This document shows, piece after piece, positions 25,837 through 35,001 of a stretch of 64,000 bases of DNA. A program made the position numbers and the translations under genes. The stretch is from Cyclobacteriaceae bacterium (GTDB lineage Bacteria; Bacteroidota; Bacteroidia; Cytophagales; Cyclobacteriaceae), in contig JAHBTY010000001.1 in assembly GCA_019638355.1 (NCBI GenBank), positions 124,001 to 188,000 of the forward strand, written 5' to 3'. A model generated the notes under the pieces. The model made no database searches. It saw only the letters and a program-made list of their open reading frames with translations, and had not been told where the DNA came from. Numbering within the stretch: position 1 is the stretch's first letter; each line of letters opens with the position of its first letter.

Positions 25837-28809
25837 TTAAAAATCTATTTGTAAATGGAAAAATAATCTGCGCATGGTTGGATAGGGCGCAATATCAACG
25901 TTGTTGGCTAACGCTGCTCCAAATGTTGATGTTTCAGGGTCGTACCCTTCATACTTGGTGAACAAGAATACGTTGTTTCCGGAAATACCTAAGCGGGCAC
26001 GACTAATGGTATTACCAAACCATTTATCGGTAGTTGCTTTGGGTACATTATAATACAAACCAACCTCACGTAGTTTTATGAAAGATGCATCCTGCACCCA
26101 ACGGCCGGCATTATTGTAAGGAGCGGGTGGTCTTTGCCTTCCATTGGGTACCCCATCTCCATCGTCATCATTGAACCATCCTTTTGTAGTGCCACCACTA
26201 TCGGCAAGAAAACTTTGCAGGTTAATATTATCGCCACCTTTACGCCATTCCCACATAAAATTCAAATCGAAATTTTTAAGGAAGGTTATGCTGTTAAACC
26301 AAGACATGGTAAAGTCTGGTTGAGAATCCCCCCAAACAGTAAACTCACTTGCACTTGTTGTAGTGGGTGTTCCAACAATTGTAGTAGGAGCAACACCTTC
26401 TCTTATCAGGAATGTTCCCAGTCCGCTACCAAATGCACCAGTTAAATAGGACGGAATGTCGAGACGAGTTACCATGGTTTCATTTTTCCACCACATTACG
26501 CGAGAGAACCACCGGATTTTATCTTTTTCCAAAACTGTACCACCCAAGGATAGTTCTATACCCTTGTTTTCTAACTCGGCTTCGTTACTTGGGCTTGAGG
26601 TTACACCCGTTCCTGGGGCTAGGTTAAGGTTTTGAATGTTATCTTTTGATCGTTTTATGTAGTATGTTCCTTCAAAAGAAATTTTATTGCTGAACAACCC
26701 TAAGTCTAAACCTACTTCTATTTCTTCAGCGCGTTCTGGTGAAATAAACACATTACCAATGGTTGTTGAAACGGTTGAGCCAAGAAGGCCGCCTATGTTT
26801 ACCCCGGTTAGCGGTGTAAACGTTGTTCCAAACGGAACCGGGCCTGCTGTTTGCCCATACGCAACCCGGGGCTTTAATTGCGAAACAGAGGAGATGCTCC
26901 AAAAATCAAAGTTAGTTAAGTTAATAGCCATGGAAGCACGCGGAAATCCATAAAACTTATCCTTGTCTCCATTAGTAGTTGATTTATCCCAACGCATACC
27001 CAGCGTACCAATAATTTTATCCTGAAAATTTAAATCTTGTTGAATAAATACTCCGGCATCTTGCTGTTTAGATGTGAAGTCTGTTTCAACTTCTTGTACG
27101 TTTGCTTGTTTAATTGATTTTTGGCCCGGACTTAAACCACGACCTCTGTTAAATAGAACATCGGTTGCAAAATCTAAACGAACAATACCTACCTGAGTAG
27201 TCATGTTTACAGATTTGAGATTGTAATCATATACTAATGCGGCTTGGAAATTGGTGTTGAATGCCTCTTGTTTACCAATAAGAATATCGCCTGGGTTTGC
27301 CTGTGCGCGCTGGTACTGCAAATCTTCAGGCAGGTAAATCATGGTTGAGTTTTGTAAAAAATCCAACCCTCCATTCAATTTAAATTTTAAAATTGAGTTA
27401 TCTGTTTTGAATAAATTGGCATCTAACGAGAATGCCTGAATAAAACGATTTACCAGTGAGTTGTTAATGCCTTTATCTGTTACAGCAACCGGATTTTCTG
27501 CTATAGTGTATGGATTGTCAGGATATACACCTTGTTCGTTTGGAAATAAATTAAAGTAGTTTGGTACATACGCCATGGGGTAACCAATACTGGCACCGGT
27601 ATTGTTTTGATTGCCGGTAAATCCGCGGTCAGTATTGGTTCTTAAAATATTTGAATTAAACCCAAATGTAATGTCTTTGGTTAGTTTATGTTCAATGTTA
27701 GAGCGGATGGAGTACCGTTGAAAACCGGTCTTTTTTACAACACCACTTTCATCGGTAATGCCTGCATTTATAAAAAACTTTGTTTTTTCATCACCTCCGC
27801 TTACTGAAAGTCGGGTGTTTGAAAGCGTTGCTGTATTACCGTAGAAATAATCTTCATAATCATAGCGCTTACCATTTGCATCATTAAAGCGTTGTAATTC
27901 AATCGGCCTTCTGGCGGCCGCGAAGAAGAAGTTGATTTTGTCTTCTGACCAATCATCAACACCAAGTAAGCGAAGCGGTCTTCCAGCGCCAATATCCTGA
28001 TTAAATGAAACAACTGTTTTGCCTGCCTTACCTTTTTTAGTGGTTATAATTATAACACCTGCATTGGCACGAGTTCCATAGATAGCTGCAGCCGAAGGGC
28101 CTTTTAAAATTTCAATGTTTTCAATATCAGCCGGGTTAAGGTCTGCCAAACGATTTGATCCATCATCCTGTGAAGCCGCACCGGCACCACTCACTGTTGC
28201 TCGCCCTGTTCTTTGAAAAGAGTTATCAATGTAAACTCCATCCAAAATAATAAGCGGTTGAGAACCACCCCCCAGGGTGGTTAAACCACGTAACTGTATG
28301 CTCATACCTCCGCCCGGTGCACCACCATTCTGCCTGATATTTGCTCCAGGTACCTTACCATAAATGGCAGCATCGGTAGTCTGAATCTGTGTTGTTCCCA
28401 AAAGGTCCTTAGAGGATACAGAAGCAACCGCATTGGCGAGGTTAGAGCGCTTAACACTCGAAGCTAAACCTGAAACGACAACCTCCTCCAGGTTTGTTAC
28501 ATCTTCTTCCAATACAACGTTAAGCGAGGTGGTTGAAGGTGTGACATTTAACTCTTTTGTTTGGTACCCAATAAAAGAGAAAATAAGTACCGCATTACCA
28601 TTTGCCTCTACAGCAAAATTTCCATTTACATCCGTAATTGTTCCTTGCGAGGTTCCCTTCACGGAAACATTTACACCCACAATCCCTTCGCCCGAGCGTG
28701 CATCTTTTACAACACCACGAATCTGGTAGGATTGTCCGAAAGCGGTTAAACCTGTTGCTAAAAGCAAAAGAATCGCCAACCGTCTGGTCAACTGGTAGAT
28801 TTTCATCAT
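25837..28809 (-). CDS. SusC/RagA-family TonB-linked outer-membrane protein
   Basis: A 990-residue TonB-dependent transporter. A signal peptide (LAILLLLATGLTAFGQ) is followed by a carboxypeptidase-like domain (IRGVVKDARSGEGIVGVNVS, residues 28-110), then the plug with the SusC motif SSKDLLGTTQIQTTDAAIYG and ILKGPSAAAIYGTRANAGVI near residue 240. The barrel ends ARLGISGNNVFLFTKYEGYD ... FFHLQIDF. It takes up ligands delivered by SusD using TonB energy. Genes of this kind are often regulated by ECF sigma/anti-sigma pairs or hybrid sensors; none is adjacent. The 212-base upstream spacer holds only a short hairpin and no convincing promoter. Confidence 0.96.
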   Translation of the reverse strand: MMKIYQLTRRLAILLLLATGLTAFGQSYQIRGVVKDARSGEGIVGVNVSVKGTSQGTITDVNGNFAVEANGNAVLIFSFIGYQTKELNVTPSTTSLNVVLEEDVTNLEEVVVSGLASSVKRSNLANAVASVSSKDLLGTTQIQTTDAAIYGKVPGANIRQNGGAPGGGMSIQLRGLTTLGGGSQPLIILDGVYIDNSFQRTGRATVSGAGAASQDDGSNRLADLNPADIENIEILKGPSAAAIYGTRANAGVIIITTKKGKAGKTVVSFNQDIGAGRPLRLLGVDDWSEDKINFFFAAARRPIELQRFNDANGKRYDYEDYFYGNTATLSNTRLSVSGGDEKTKFFINAGITDESGVVKKTGFQRYSIRSNIEHKLTKDITFGFNSNILRTNTDRGFTGNQNNTGASIGYPMAYVPNYFNLFPNEQGVYPDNPYTIAENPVAVTDKGINNSLVNRFIQAFSLDANLFKTDNSILKFKLNGGLDFLQNSTMIYLPEDLQYQRAQANPGDILIGKQEAFNTNFQAALVYDYNLKSVNMTTQVGIVRLDFATDVLFNRGRGLSPGQKSIKQANVQEVETDFTSKQQDAGVFIQQDLNFQDKIIGTLGMRWDKSTTNGDKDKFYGFPRASMAINLTNFDFWSISSVSQLKPRVAYGQTAGPVPFGTTFTPLTGVNIGGLLGSTVSTTIGNVFISPERAEEIEVGLDLGLFSNKISFEGTYYIKRSKDNIQNLNLAPGTGVTSSPSNEAELENKGIELSLGGTVLEKDKIRWFSRVMWWKNETMVTRLDIPSYLTGAFGSGLGTFLIREGVAPTTIVGTPTTTSASEFTVWGDSQPDFTMSWFNSITFLKNFDLNFMWEWRKGGDNINLQSFLADSGGTTKGWFNDDDGDGVPNGRQRPPAPYNNAGRWVQDASFIKLREVGLYYNVPKATTDKWFGNTISRARLGISGNNVFLFTKYEGYDPETSTFGAALANNVDIAPYPTMRRLFFHLQIDF

Positions 28810-29021
28810 AGCATGACGTTTTAGTTTATTAAAATGAAAAATAATTGTAAATCAAGATACGGCTTTAAACACTGGCTTAATCGCCACTCATCACATTTTT
28901 AATGTTAATAGTGTGTCCGTACTTGCAACAATTAAAAAGATGTTTGTTCAATCGCGATTTTAATAACTGTAGTTCCAACACCAGCTCCTAAACTGTGTCA
29001 TCCGGGTTGCTTTAAATGAGC

Positions 29022-29669
29022 TCACTTCTCACAAAGCCCACCTCTTGCAATCCAAAGTTTTTGAAACTCTACTTGCAACAAGCCTTCGCGTACGGCAGGG
29101 TCGGTTTCAATTACGGCTTTATCGAGTTCGCCTTTCATGATAAGAATACCACCTTCATCATCGCCAAAGGTTGCTTCGGTAATTACATTACCGGTTTTAA
29201 TTATCTCTTTCAGGTAATCATCGTGTTTCTTAAAAATGCGTGGGGCATCCTGAATATTAAACTTGGCAATGTTGGTTGTATAGCGAATAAAGTGATAGGA
29301 GGTCATTTCGTATGGTTCTGTTACAGCACATGCTCCACCTACATGCGGATAGTACGGTAAAACTTCTATGTGCCAACGATTGGCCTGCACTCCCGGATCG
29401 GTTTGTAACCATTCTTTTACTTGCGCTGCGGATTTTGATTTGAAAATGAAAATGCCGCCTCCGCCATCAAACGGTCCGGCTGAAATCAGCTTGCCTTCTT
29501 TGGCCAGGCGTTCGATGTTGGCCAAATGGCCCTCCATAATTTTCTTTACTTCGGCTTCGGGTAATTCAGCTTTATCGGTGCGTTTGTTCAGGAATACAAA
29601 AATCAATTCGGGTGTTTGAGCCGAAGTGATCAACGGGAGGAAAAGGAGCAAGAAGATAAGTTGCTTCAT
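29022..29669 (-). CDS. Secreted protein with two YCII-related domains
   Basis: A 215-residue exported protein, signal MKQLIFLLLFLPLITSAQ (the ATG at 29669 is preferred over one at 29684). Two copies of the YCII-like dimeric alpha-beta barrel are visible: residues 20-100 (LIFVFLNKRTDKAELPEAEV, GKLISAGPFDGGGGIFIFKS) and 125-205 (YTTNIAKFNIQDAPRIFKKH, GNVITEATFGDDEGGILIMK). The His of YciI-type active sites appears as GHLANIERL. The double-domain secreted form is unusual compared with the cytoplasmic single-domain one. The substrate is unknown. Confidence 0.82.
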   Translation of the reverse strand: MKQLIFLLLFLPLITSAQTPELIFVFLNKRTDKAELPEAEVKKIMEGHLANIERLAKEGKLISAGPFDGGGGIFIFKSKSAAQVKEWLQTDPGVQANRWHIEVLPYYPHVGGACAVTEPYEMTSYHFIRYTTNIAKFNIQDAPRIFKKHDDYLKEIIKTGNVITEATFGDDEGGILIMKGELDKAVIETDPAVREGLLQVEFQKLWIARGGLCEK

Positions 29670-29707
29670 TTTTAAAAATAGCATTTATTTCTGTCACCAG
29701 TTTGTAG

Positions 29708-30628
29708 CTAATCTCCATCCTTTTGTTTTCCCACCAGCAATACACCTACCAGAATTAATGCGGTACCAATTACTTGAAGAACAGAAACGGTTTCGGCAAG
29801 AAAGAAGTAGGCCATTAATATAGTGCTTACCGGGCCGATGCTACCCACAATGGCTGCATTATCCGAACCAATTCTTTTAATGCCAGCAACCACCAAATAA
29901 GAAGGAATAACCGTTGACAGCACCGCCATTAAAAATCCATAGATATAAACAGGAGTAGAAAAACCCAGTAATGAAACATCGCTGGTAATAAAGAAATGCA
30001 GCAGCACACCAATCGATGCAAAGCTCATAGCATAACTGTTAAACTTGGTAGCACCTACTACCGGAATTAACCGGCCACTGCCAACAATGTAAGCCGCATA
30101 GGTAAATGCACAAACAAAAATAAAAAGCGAGCCTAACAAAAAATTTTTATTCTGTGCTGATTGAACATCTGCTTCACTGATAAATGCCGCAATCAATCCA
30201 ACATAGGTAATAAACAAAGCCAACCACTGCACGGGTTTAATTTTTACTTTGAAGATGATGGCCGACATTAACAAAACGAGCGTGGGATAAATGAAAAGGA
30301 TTAATCGCTCAATACCCGCGCTTACATATTGCAATCCTAAAAAATCGAGCAGACTGCTGATGTAATACCCCAGGCAGCCCACTAACGCAACCTGAAACCA
30401 CTGCTTGTTGGTAAAGCGCACGTTGCTTTGCCGCGATGAAGATACCGCAGCCGAGATAACAAAAAACGGCAGCGAAAAAATCATGCGTAGCGCCAGTAAT
30501 GAAATGGCATCCACTTCTGTATCGCGATAAGCAAGTTTTACAAAAACTGCTTTGGTAGAAAAACAAATTGCTCCCAGCAAGGCAAGAAGCACACCGCCTA
30601 CAAAAACAGATTGTGGTTGTTTGGTCAT
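29708..30628 (-). CDS. EamA/DMT-family inner-membrane transporter
   Basis: A 306-residue protein with ten hydrophobic helices in two EamA repeats. The first begins GGVLLALLGAICFSTKAVFV, the second LGSLFIFVCAFTYAAYIVGS, and each ends with the conserved PxxxxxxxxxxL and ETVSVLQVIGTALILVGV pattern. Members export amino acids or metabolites. The gene sits between a YCII gene and a GMC oxidoreductase on the same strand with gaps of 38 and 26 bases, so it may share their transcript. The substrate cannot be told. Confidence 0.88.
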   Translation of the reverse strand: MTKQPQSVFVGGVLLALLGAICFSTKAVFVKLAYRDTEVDAISLLALRMIFSLPFFVISAAVSSSRQSNVRFTNKQWFQVALVGCLGYYISSLLDFLGLQYVSAGIERLILFIYPTLVLLMSAIIFKVKIKPVQWLALFITYVGLIAAFISEADVQSAQNKNFLLGSLFIFVCAFTYAAYIVGSGRLIPVVGATKFNSYAMSFASIGVLLHFFITSDVSLLGFSTPVYIYGFLMAVLSTVIPSYLVVAGIKRIGSDNAAIVGSIGPVSTILMAYFFLAETVSVLQVIGTALILVGVLLVGKQKDGD

Positions 30629-30654
30629 TGTAATTTACTGGCCAGAGCTTGCGC

Positions 30655-32373
30655 TTAAACCTTTCCCCACTTCTGATTCTTCATAGCATGGTGTGCGGCA
30701 CGTGCAGCAAATGCCATGTAGGTAAGCGATGGGTTTTGTGTGGACGTTGAAGTCATGCAGGCGCCATCGGTAACATATACATTCGTACAGGCATGCAGTT
30801 GGTGATCTTTATTGAGCAACGAAGTTTTCGGATCCTTACCCATGCGTACTCCGCCCATCTCATGTATATCCAGACCGGGTGCACGTTTATCATCGCGCAC
30901 ACGAATGTTGGTAAAGCCAGCCTTCTCAAACATCTCTGTCATCTGCTCCTGGTAATCCTTCACCATTTTTTCATCGTTGTCATCATACTCTACTTTCACT
31001 TTGAGTAATGGAATTCCCCACGCATCTTTTTCGTCCTTACTCAACGTAACATAATTGGTTTCTTTCGGAATAGTTTCGCCCATCATGTGCGAGCCAATAC
31101 TCCAATTGCTATACTTGGATGGATTGAGTAATTCTTCTTTCAATGATAATCCAATACCACTTTGATCGGCATAATTATACCTGCCCGCACTAAAACCGGC
31201 TGCATACCCGCGTAGAAAATCTGTTTCTTGTTTATGCAGATTGCGGAAGCGCGGAAAGTAACCACTGGTGGGTCTTCCTCCTGTTATCGTGTATTCCGAA
31301 TAACCTTCGTACTCGGCTGAGATACCCGCTCTATAATTATGAAACGCTACATACTTACCCAACAAACCGCTATCGTTACCCAATCCGTTCGGGAAACGAT
31401 TGGATGTTGAGTTAAGCAGAATCAGATTCGTGTTAAGTGCTGCGGCATTCACAAAAATTACATCCGCAAAGTATTCTTCGGTTTGTTTGGTGTGCGTATC
31501 TACAATCCGTACACCCGTTGCTTTGCCTTTGGCTTCATCATAAATAATAGAATGCACAACAGCATCGGTGCGCAACGTCAGGTTGCCGGTTTTTTCAGCC
31601 CAGGGTAGTGTAGATGCATTGGCGCTGAAGTAGCCGCCAAACGGACAACCGCGTTGGCAAAGGTTGCGACTCTGGCATTGTACCCGACCTTGTTGTTTGT
31701 AGTATTCCAGGTTGCCGGTAATGTGTGCGCAGCGCGCTAAAATCATGTGGCGTGAATCGCCATAATGTTTTTTCAATTGCTCTTGAAAATATTTTTCTAC
31801 AATGTTGAGTTCAAAGCCCGGTAAAAATTCACCATCCGGCAAGTTGGCAAGGCCATCTTTGTTCCCCGATACTCCTGCAAATTTTTCTACATGGCTGTAC
31901 CACGGAGCAATGTCCTTATACCGAATGGGCCAATCAACAGCAAAACCATCGCGGGCCGGGCCTTCAAAATCAAAATCGGACCAGCGTTGTACCTGGCGCG
32001 CCCACAGTAAAGATTTGCCACCTACCTGGTAGCCGCGAATCCAATCGAATGGTTTTTCCTGTATGTACGCATGCTCTTTGTCTTTCACAAAAAAATGCAT
32101 GGCATCTTCGCGGAAAGCATAACACTTACTTACTACGGGATTTTCTTCTTCAATTTGTTTGGTGAGTTGGCCACGATGCTCAAACTCATAAGGCAACATA
32201 TTAGTAGTAGGGTAGTCGCGCAGGTGTTTTACATCCCGGCCGCGTTCAATTACCAAGGTTTTTACACCATGCTCGCATAGTTCTTTTGCTGCCCAACTGC
32301 CACTCATGCCTGAACCTATTACTATTGCCTGAAAGGTGCGCTGTTGGGTTGCGTCTATATTAAAGTTAGCCAT
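30655..32373 (-). CDS. GMC-family FAD-dependent sugar/alcohol dehydrogenase (large subunit)
   Basis: A 572-residue flavoprotein. The FAD-binding loop is AIVIGSGMSGSWAAKEL near residue 16, the second substrate-side signature is DWIRGYQVGGKSLLWARQ near 105, a cysteine-rich patch QSRNLCQRGCPFGGYFS is near 235, and the C-terminal block with VYVTDGACMTSTSTQNPSL carries the catalytic His/Asn region. It resembles the large subunit of gluconate- and glucose-type dehydrogenases. It has no signal peptide of its own. The preceding gene encodes the small subunit with a Tat-like signal, and the two overlap by 8 bases, so the folded pair is probably exported together. No cytochrome subunit is adjacent. Confidence 0.93.
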   Translation of the reverse strand: MANFNIDATQQRTFQAIVIGSGMSGSWAAKELCEHGVKTLVIERGRDVKHLRDYPTTNMLPYEFEHRGQLTKQIEEENPVVSKCYAFREDAMHFFVKDKEHAYIQEKPFDWIRGYQVGGKSLLWARQVQRWSDFDFEGPARDGFAVDWPIRYKDIAPWYSHVEKFAGVSGNKDGLANLPDGEFLPGFELNIVEKYFQEQLKKHYGDSRHMILARCAHITGNLEYYKQQGRVQCQSRNLCQRGCPFGGYFSANASTLPWAEKTGNLTLRTDAVVHSIIYDEAKGKATGVRIVDTHTKQTEEYFADVIFVNAAALNTNLILLNSTSNRFPNGLGNDSGLLGKYVAFHNYRAGISAEYEGYSEYTITGGRPTSGYFPRFRNLHKQETDFLRGYAAGFSAGRYNYADQSGIGLSLKEELLNPSKYSNWSIGSHMMGETIPKETNYVTLSKDEKDAWGIPLLKVKVEYDDNDEKMVKDYQEQMTEMFEKAGFTNIRVRDDKRAPGLDIHEMGGVRMGKDPKTSLLNKDHQLHACTNVYVTDGACMTSTSTQNPSLTYMAFAARAAHHAMKNQKWGKV

Positions 32374-32929
32374 TGATTTTCATGTTAGAGATACTGCTGA
32401 TCAAAACTTCGCCATTGTACTTTCCTGGAATTAAACTGTAAGGCTTTACTTCCGTCATGATGTATTCGCTCATCATAAAGCCTTGTATGGTGAACCGCTT
32501 GGTAATGGATAAAAATTCCTGTATGATTTTCTGATTTTCGTCTGCATCCGATCCAATCGATAAGCCTTGTGTAACTACTTTTTCTCTTTCTGCTGATTCA
32601 AGTTTTGAAAAGTTTGAGCCACTAATTTTTTTGCTGAAAGCATTAAACTCTTGTAACCCCTTCACAAATTGTTGCTGCTGATTTTTGTCGAGGCAATCGT
32701 TCACCATCACTAAAATAAAATCCTGAACCGAAAGGTTGGCTGCGCCCTTCAACTGCCCGGCCGGAATAATGGTATTGGCAATCTCGGCCAATAATGTTTG
32801 TTGAGTAGCTGTAATCTGCAAGTTGGAATAAGCCGCCAGAATATCTTCCTTTTCGAAATTACAGGAAGGTATCAGCACAGCTCCGCCCGTTAGTATAGCC
32901 AGGCTTTTAAGTGCTTCTCTTCTTTGCAT
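32366..32929 (-). CDS. Gluconate 2-dehydrogenase subunit 3-like protein with Tat-type lipoprotein signal
   Basis: A 187-residue partner of the GMC dehydrogenase. The N-terminus MQRREALKSLAILTGGAVLI has the twin arginine followed by a hydrophobic stretch and then IPSC, consistent with a Tat-dependent lipoprotein (Cys23). The domain from residue 40 (LLAEIANTIIPAGQLKGAAN, VQDFILVMVNDCLDKNQQQQ) is the subunit-3 fold. In characterised systems this subunit carries the large flavoprotein across the membrane. It is the first gene of the operon; a near-palindrome lies 52 bases upstream. Confidence 0.9.
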   Translation of the reverse strand: MQRREALKSLAILTGGAVLIPSCNFEKEDILAAYSNLQITATQQTLLAEIANTIIPAGQLKGAANLSVQDFILVMVNDCLDKNQQQQFVKGLQEFNAFSKKISGSNFSKLESAEREKVVTQGLSIGSDADENQKIIQEFLSITKRFTIQGFMMSEYIMTEVKPYSLIPGKYNGEVLISSISNMKING

Positions 32930-32980
32930 GTGTGAAGTTGTTTTGCTGGAAGTAAATATATCTAGTGGAAAAAATATACC

Positions 32981-32998
32981 AGTCGTTAGGTAGCGACT
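32981..32998. promoter_or_regulatory. Near-palindrome upstream of the GMC dehydrogenase operon
   Basis: AGTCGtTAggTAgCGACT: 18 bases with 7 of 9 positions paired, 52 bases before the start at 32929 on the minus strand. This fits a repressor or activator site. No regulator gene is nearby. Confidence 0.35.
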
Positions 32999-33081
32999 AT
33001 TTCTGTTGAGATGCTAAAACCTGTTTGATCGTGTTGATGTTCACAAACATTGCGATTTCTTAGCGGCTTTGCATGAAGTTT

Positions 33082-34236
33082 TTATTTCCCCATCAACACT
33101 CGCACCAGTTTCATCATGTCGCTCTCGGTATTATACACGTGCGGAGAAACGCGAATGGCATTACCCCGAAACGAAACCGAAATTTTATTTTTCGCTATCC
33201 GCTTTTTAATTGCTTCCATATCTGCACCTTCCGGCAAACGAATGCCAAACAAATGATGGCCGCGTGCGTTCTCTTCTTCAATCCAAAATCCTGCTTCGCG
33301 CAAAAGCGCAATCGGTTTTTGTGTGATTGATTTACAATACTGTTGAATAGCCCGGGGTTTCCATTGATTGATTTGTTTCAAGGCTTCCAACATCATGGGC
33401 ACCAGAATAAAATTGCTGTGCTCGCCAACCTCGTAGCGTAACGCACCGGGTTGATATTCGGGTTGATAGTTTACCAAGGCAGCAAAGTTCTCGCTGTGCA
33501 ATCTATTGATCCAGTTTTCCTCCACAGGCTTTCCGTTATCAAAACTTTCGCCATAATACGCAAGCCCAATAGAGTAAGGCCCCATTAACCATTTATAGCC
33601 GGCACAGATCAGCGCATCGGGTTGAATTTCTTTTACACTAAACGGCAACGCGCCTACCGATTGTGTTCCGTCAATCACCAGCCGTGCGCCTACTTCGCAC
33701 GTGCGCTTGCGTATGTCTTTCAGATTAAACATGGTGCCATCGGCCCAATGTACGTGCCCCAATGCGACTAGTTTTGTGTTGTTATCAATCGCTTCAAGCA
33801 GGCGTTCGTTCCATTCCTTGCCGCGATTGGTTTTGGTTTCGGGTGCTGATACTGTTTTTATTTGCACGCCAGTATCAGCCTGTAACCGTTGCCATGGATA
33901 ATAGTTGCTTGGAAACTGTTCGGCTGCTACTACAATGTTATCGCTTGCACCAACACTGATGTTTTTCATAACGTTAGCCATACCATACGATACCGATGGA
34001 ATGATTACAATACGTGATGGCTCGGCCTGAATTAATTTTGCAAACTCCTTTCTCAGCTTTTCGGTATCCGTAAAAAAATCTTTCGGTGAAATACTTGTTG
34101 GGTTTCGCTTTCGCTGAATGCCTGCAACACCTTGCTTTTCAACAGCCTTCAGCAATGGCGACATGTAAGCACAGTTAAGATAAGTTGATTCATTTGAAAG
34201 CGTAAACTTTGCGCGTTGTTGCCTGAGATTAGTCAT
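33082..34236 (-). CDS. PLP-dependent aminotransferase class V (kynureninase/cysteine desulfurase-like)
   Basis: A 384-residue fold-type I PLP enzyme. Visible features are the substrate-binding start YLNCAYMSPLLKA, the PLP-phosphate strand IPSVSYGMANVM near residue 90, the Asp that holds the pyridine nitrogen in ARLVIDGTQSVGALPF (near 205), and the Schiff-base Lys in ICAGYKWLMGPYSIG (near 232). The C-terminal domain contains GNAIRVSPHVYNTESDM. Closest in character to kynureninase-like and isopenicillin-epimerase-like class V proteins; the exact substrate is unclear. The ATG at 34236 is preferred; an open frame continues further upstream. Confidence 0.88.
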   Translation of the reverse strand: MTNLRQQRAKFTLSNESTYLNCAYMSPLLKAVEKQGVAGIQRKRNPTSISPKDFFTDTEKLRKEFAKLIQAEPSRIVIIPSVSYGMANVMKNISVGASDNIVVAAEQFPSNYYPWQRLQADTGVQIKTVSAPETKTNRGKEWNERLLEAIDNNTKLVALGHVHWADGTMFNLKDIRKRTCEVGARLVIDGTQSVGALPFSVKEIQPDALICAGYKWLMGPYSIGLAYYGESFDNGKPVEENWINRLHSENFAALVNYQPEYQPGALRYEVGEHSNFILVPMMLEALKQINQWKPRAIQQYCKSITQKPIALLREAGFWIEEENARGHHLFGIRLPEGADMEAIKKRIAKNKISVSFRGNAIRVSPHVYNTESDMMKLVRVLMGK

Positions 34237-34342
34237 TACTAATATTGATAACACTGGAAAGATGGAATTTTTTTCACAATCCAAGTATAGAACCTTAAAC
34301 TTGTGGTTACAATTTGTGTCGAAGTGCAATTCAACTTGAACT

Positions 34343-34606
34343 ATGTTGGCGTCAGTAGAGATTTATAAGGGGATAGAGTTTGTTCGGATCAGTCACTTAC
34401 CGGCTGATCAGCAGGAAAAAATTAAAGCTTCTATCAAACGCGATCAGATAATCAAAATTCTGATAGGCAATACGTTGGCCGATGATTGCGTGCAGTATCA
34501 TCACTATAAAGCCTGGTTTCTACACACATATCCCGCCAAGGTTATAATATCTCAAACCGCTGCAGTTGCACAAGCCGGGTTAGCGCTCAGTCAAAAAGTG
34601 AACTAA
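34343..34606 (+). CDS. Conserved small protein of unknown function
   Basis: An 87-residue protein: MLASVEIYKGIEFVRISHLP, then a basic helix QQEKIKASIKRDQIIKILIG, then ADDCVQYHHYKAWFLHTYP and a hydrophobic alternating C-terminus (AKVIISQTAAVAQAGLALSQ). No signal peptide and no recognised family. Codon use resembles its neighbours and it stands alone, divergent from the PLP enzyme. It precedes the gene-free repeat-bearing region. Confidence 0.65.
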   Translation: MLASVEIYKGIEFVRISHLPADQQEKIKASIKRDQIIKILIGNTLADDCVQYHHYKAWFLHTYPAKVIISQTAAVAQAGLALSQKVN

Positions 34607-35001
34607 CCTCATCAGGCGCGATTCGATTTCTTTGGGCCAGGTAATATTTAGATTGATTTTGCTACCATTTCAGAGGTTTTGCTCAATGCTATAGGGTTGA
34701 AAATCTGCCCATTATAAAACCCATAAAAAATCCTGTGTAGAAGCTACGTCCAATAGTTGTCCACAAAGAACTGATTAATGGGAAATGGCTTAATGTTATG
34801 ATTTTCAGACATTTAACTGGTAATAATCCGGTAATGTGGACAAGTGTGGATTTTTGTGGAATTCTATTTTGCCCAAATTTTGGCGATTTCTAAGTGCTTG
34901 AATAATACCCCATTACTTCTGGTTAAGAAAGTGGCTACCTTACATCTTAAATTTTGGAAGTTATTAACAAACCGAATCGTTAAAATTCGCGTTTTTGCAA
35001 C
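34607..35001. other. Gene-free 395-base AT-rich region with DnaA-box-like repeats
   Basis: The only stretch of the window longer than 300 bases without a gene. No open frame, tRNA or terminator is seen. It is AT-rich (for example the run around 34710-34735) and holds the repeat cluster described separately. Genes diverge from it: 33082-34236 leftwards, 34343 and 35002 rightwards. Possible readings are a replication origin, a DnaA-binding locus or a complex regulatory region of the thioredoxin-like gene at 35002. Confidence 0.6.
34757..34863. repeat. Cluster of DnaA-box-like sites (TTGTCCACA/TGTGGA), three phased at 10 bases
   Basis: TTGTCCACAA at 34757-34766 and its inverse TGTGGACAA at 34835-34843 each differ by one base from the E. 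coli DnaA box TTATCCACA and equal the actinobacterial one. TGTGGA occurs at 34835, 34845 and 34855, exactly one helical turn apart. GGTAAT is repeated 11 bases apart just before them (34819 and 34830). Confidence 0.6.
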
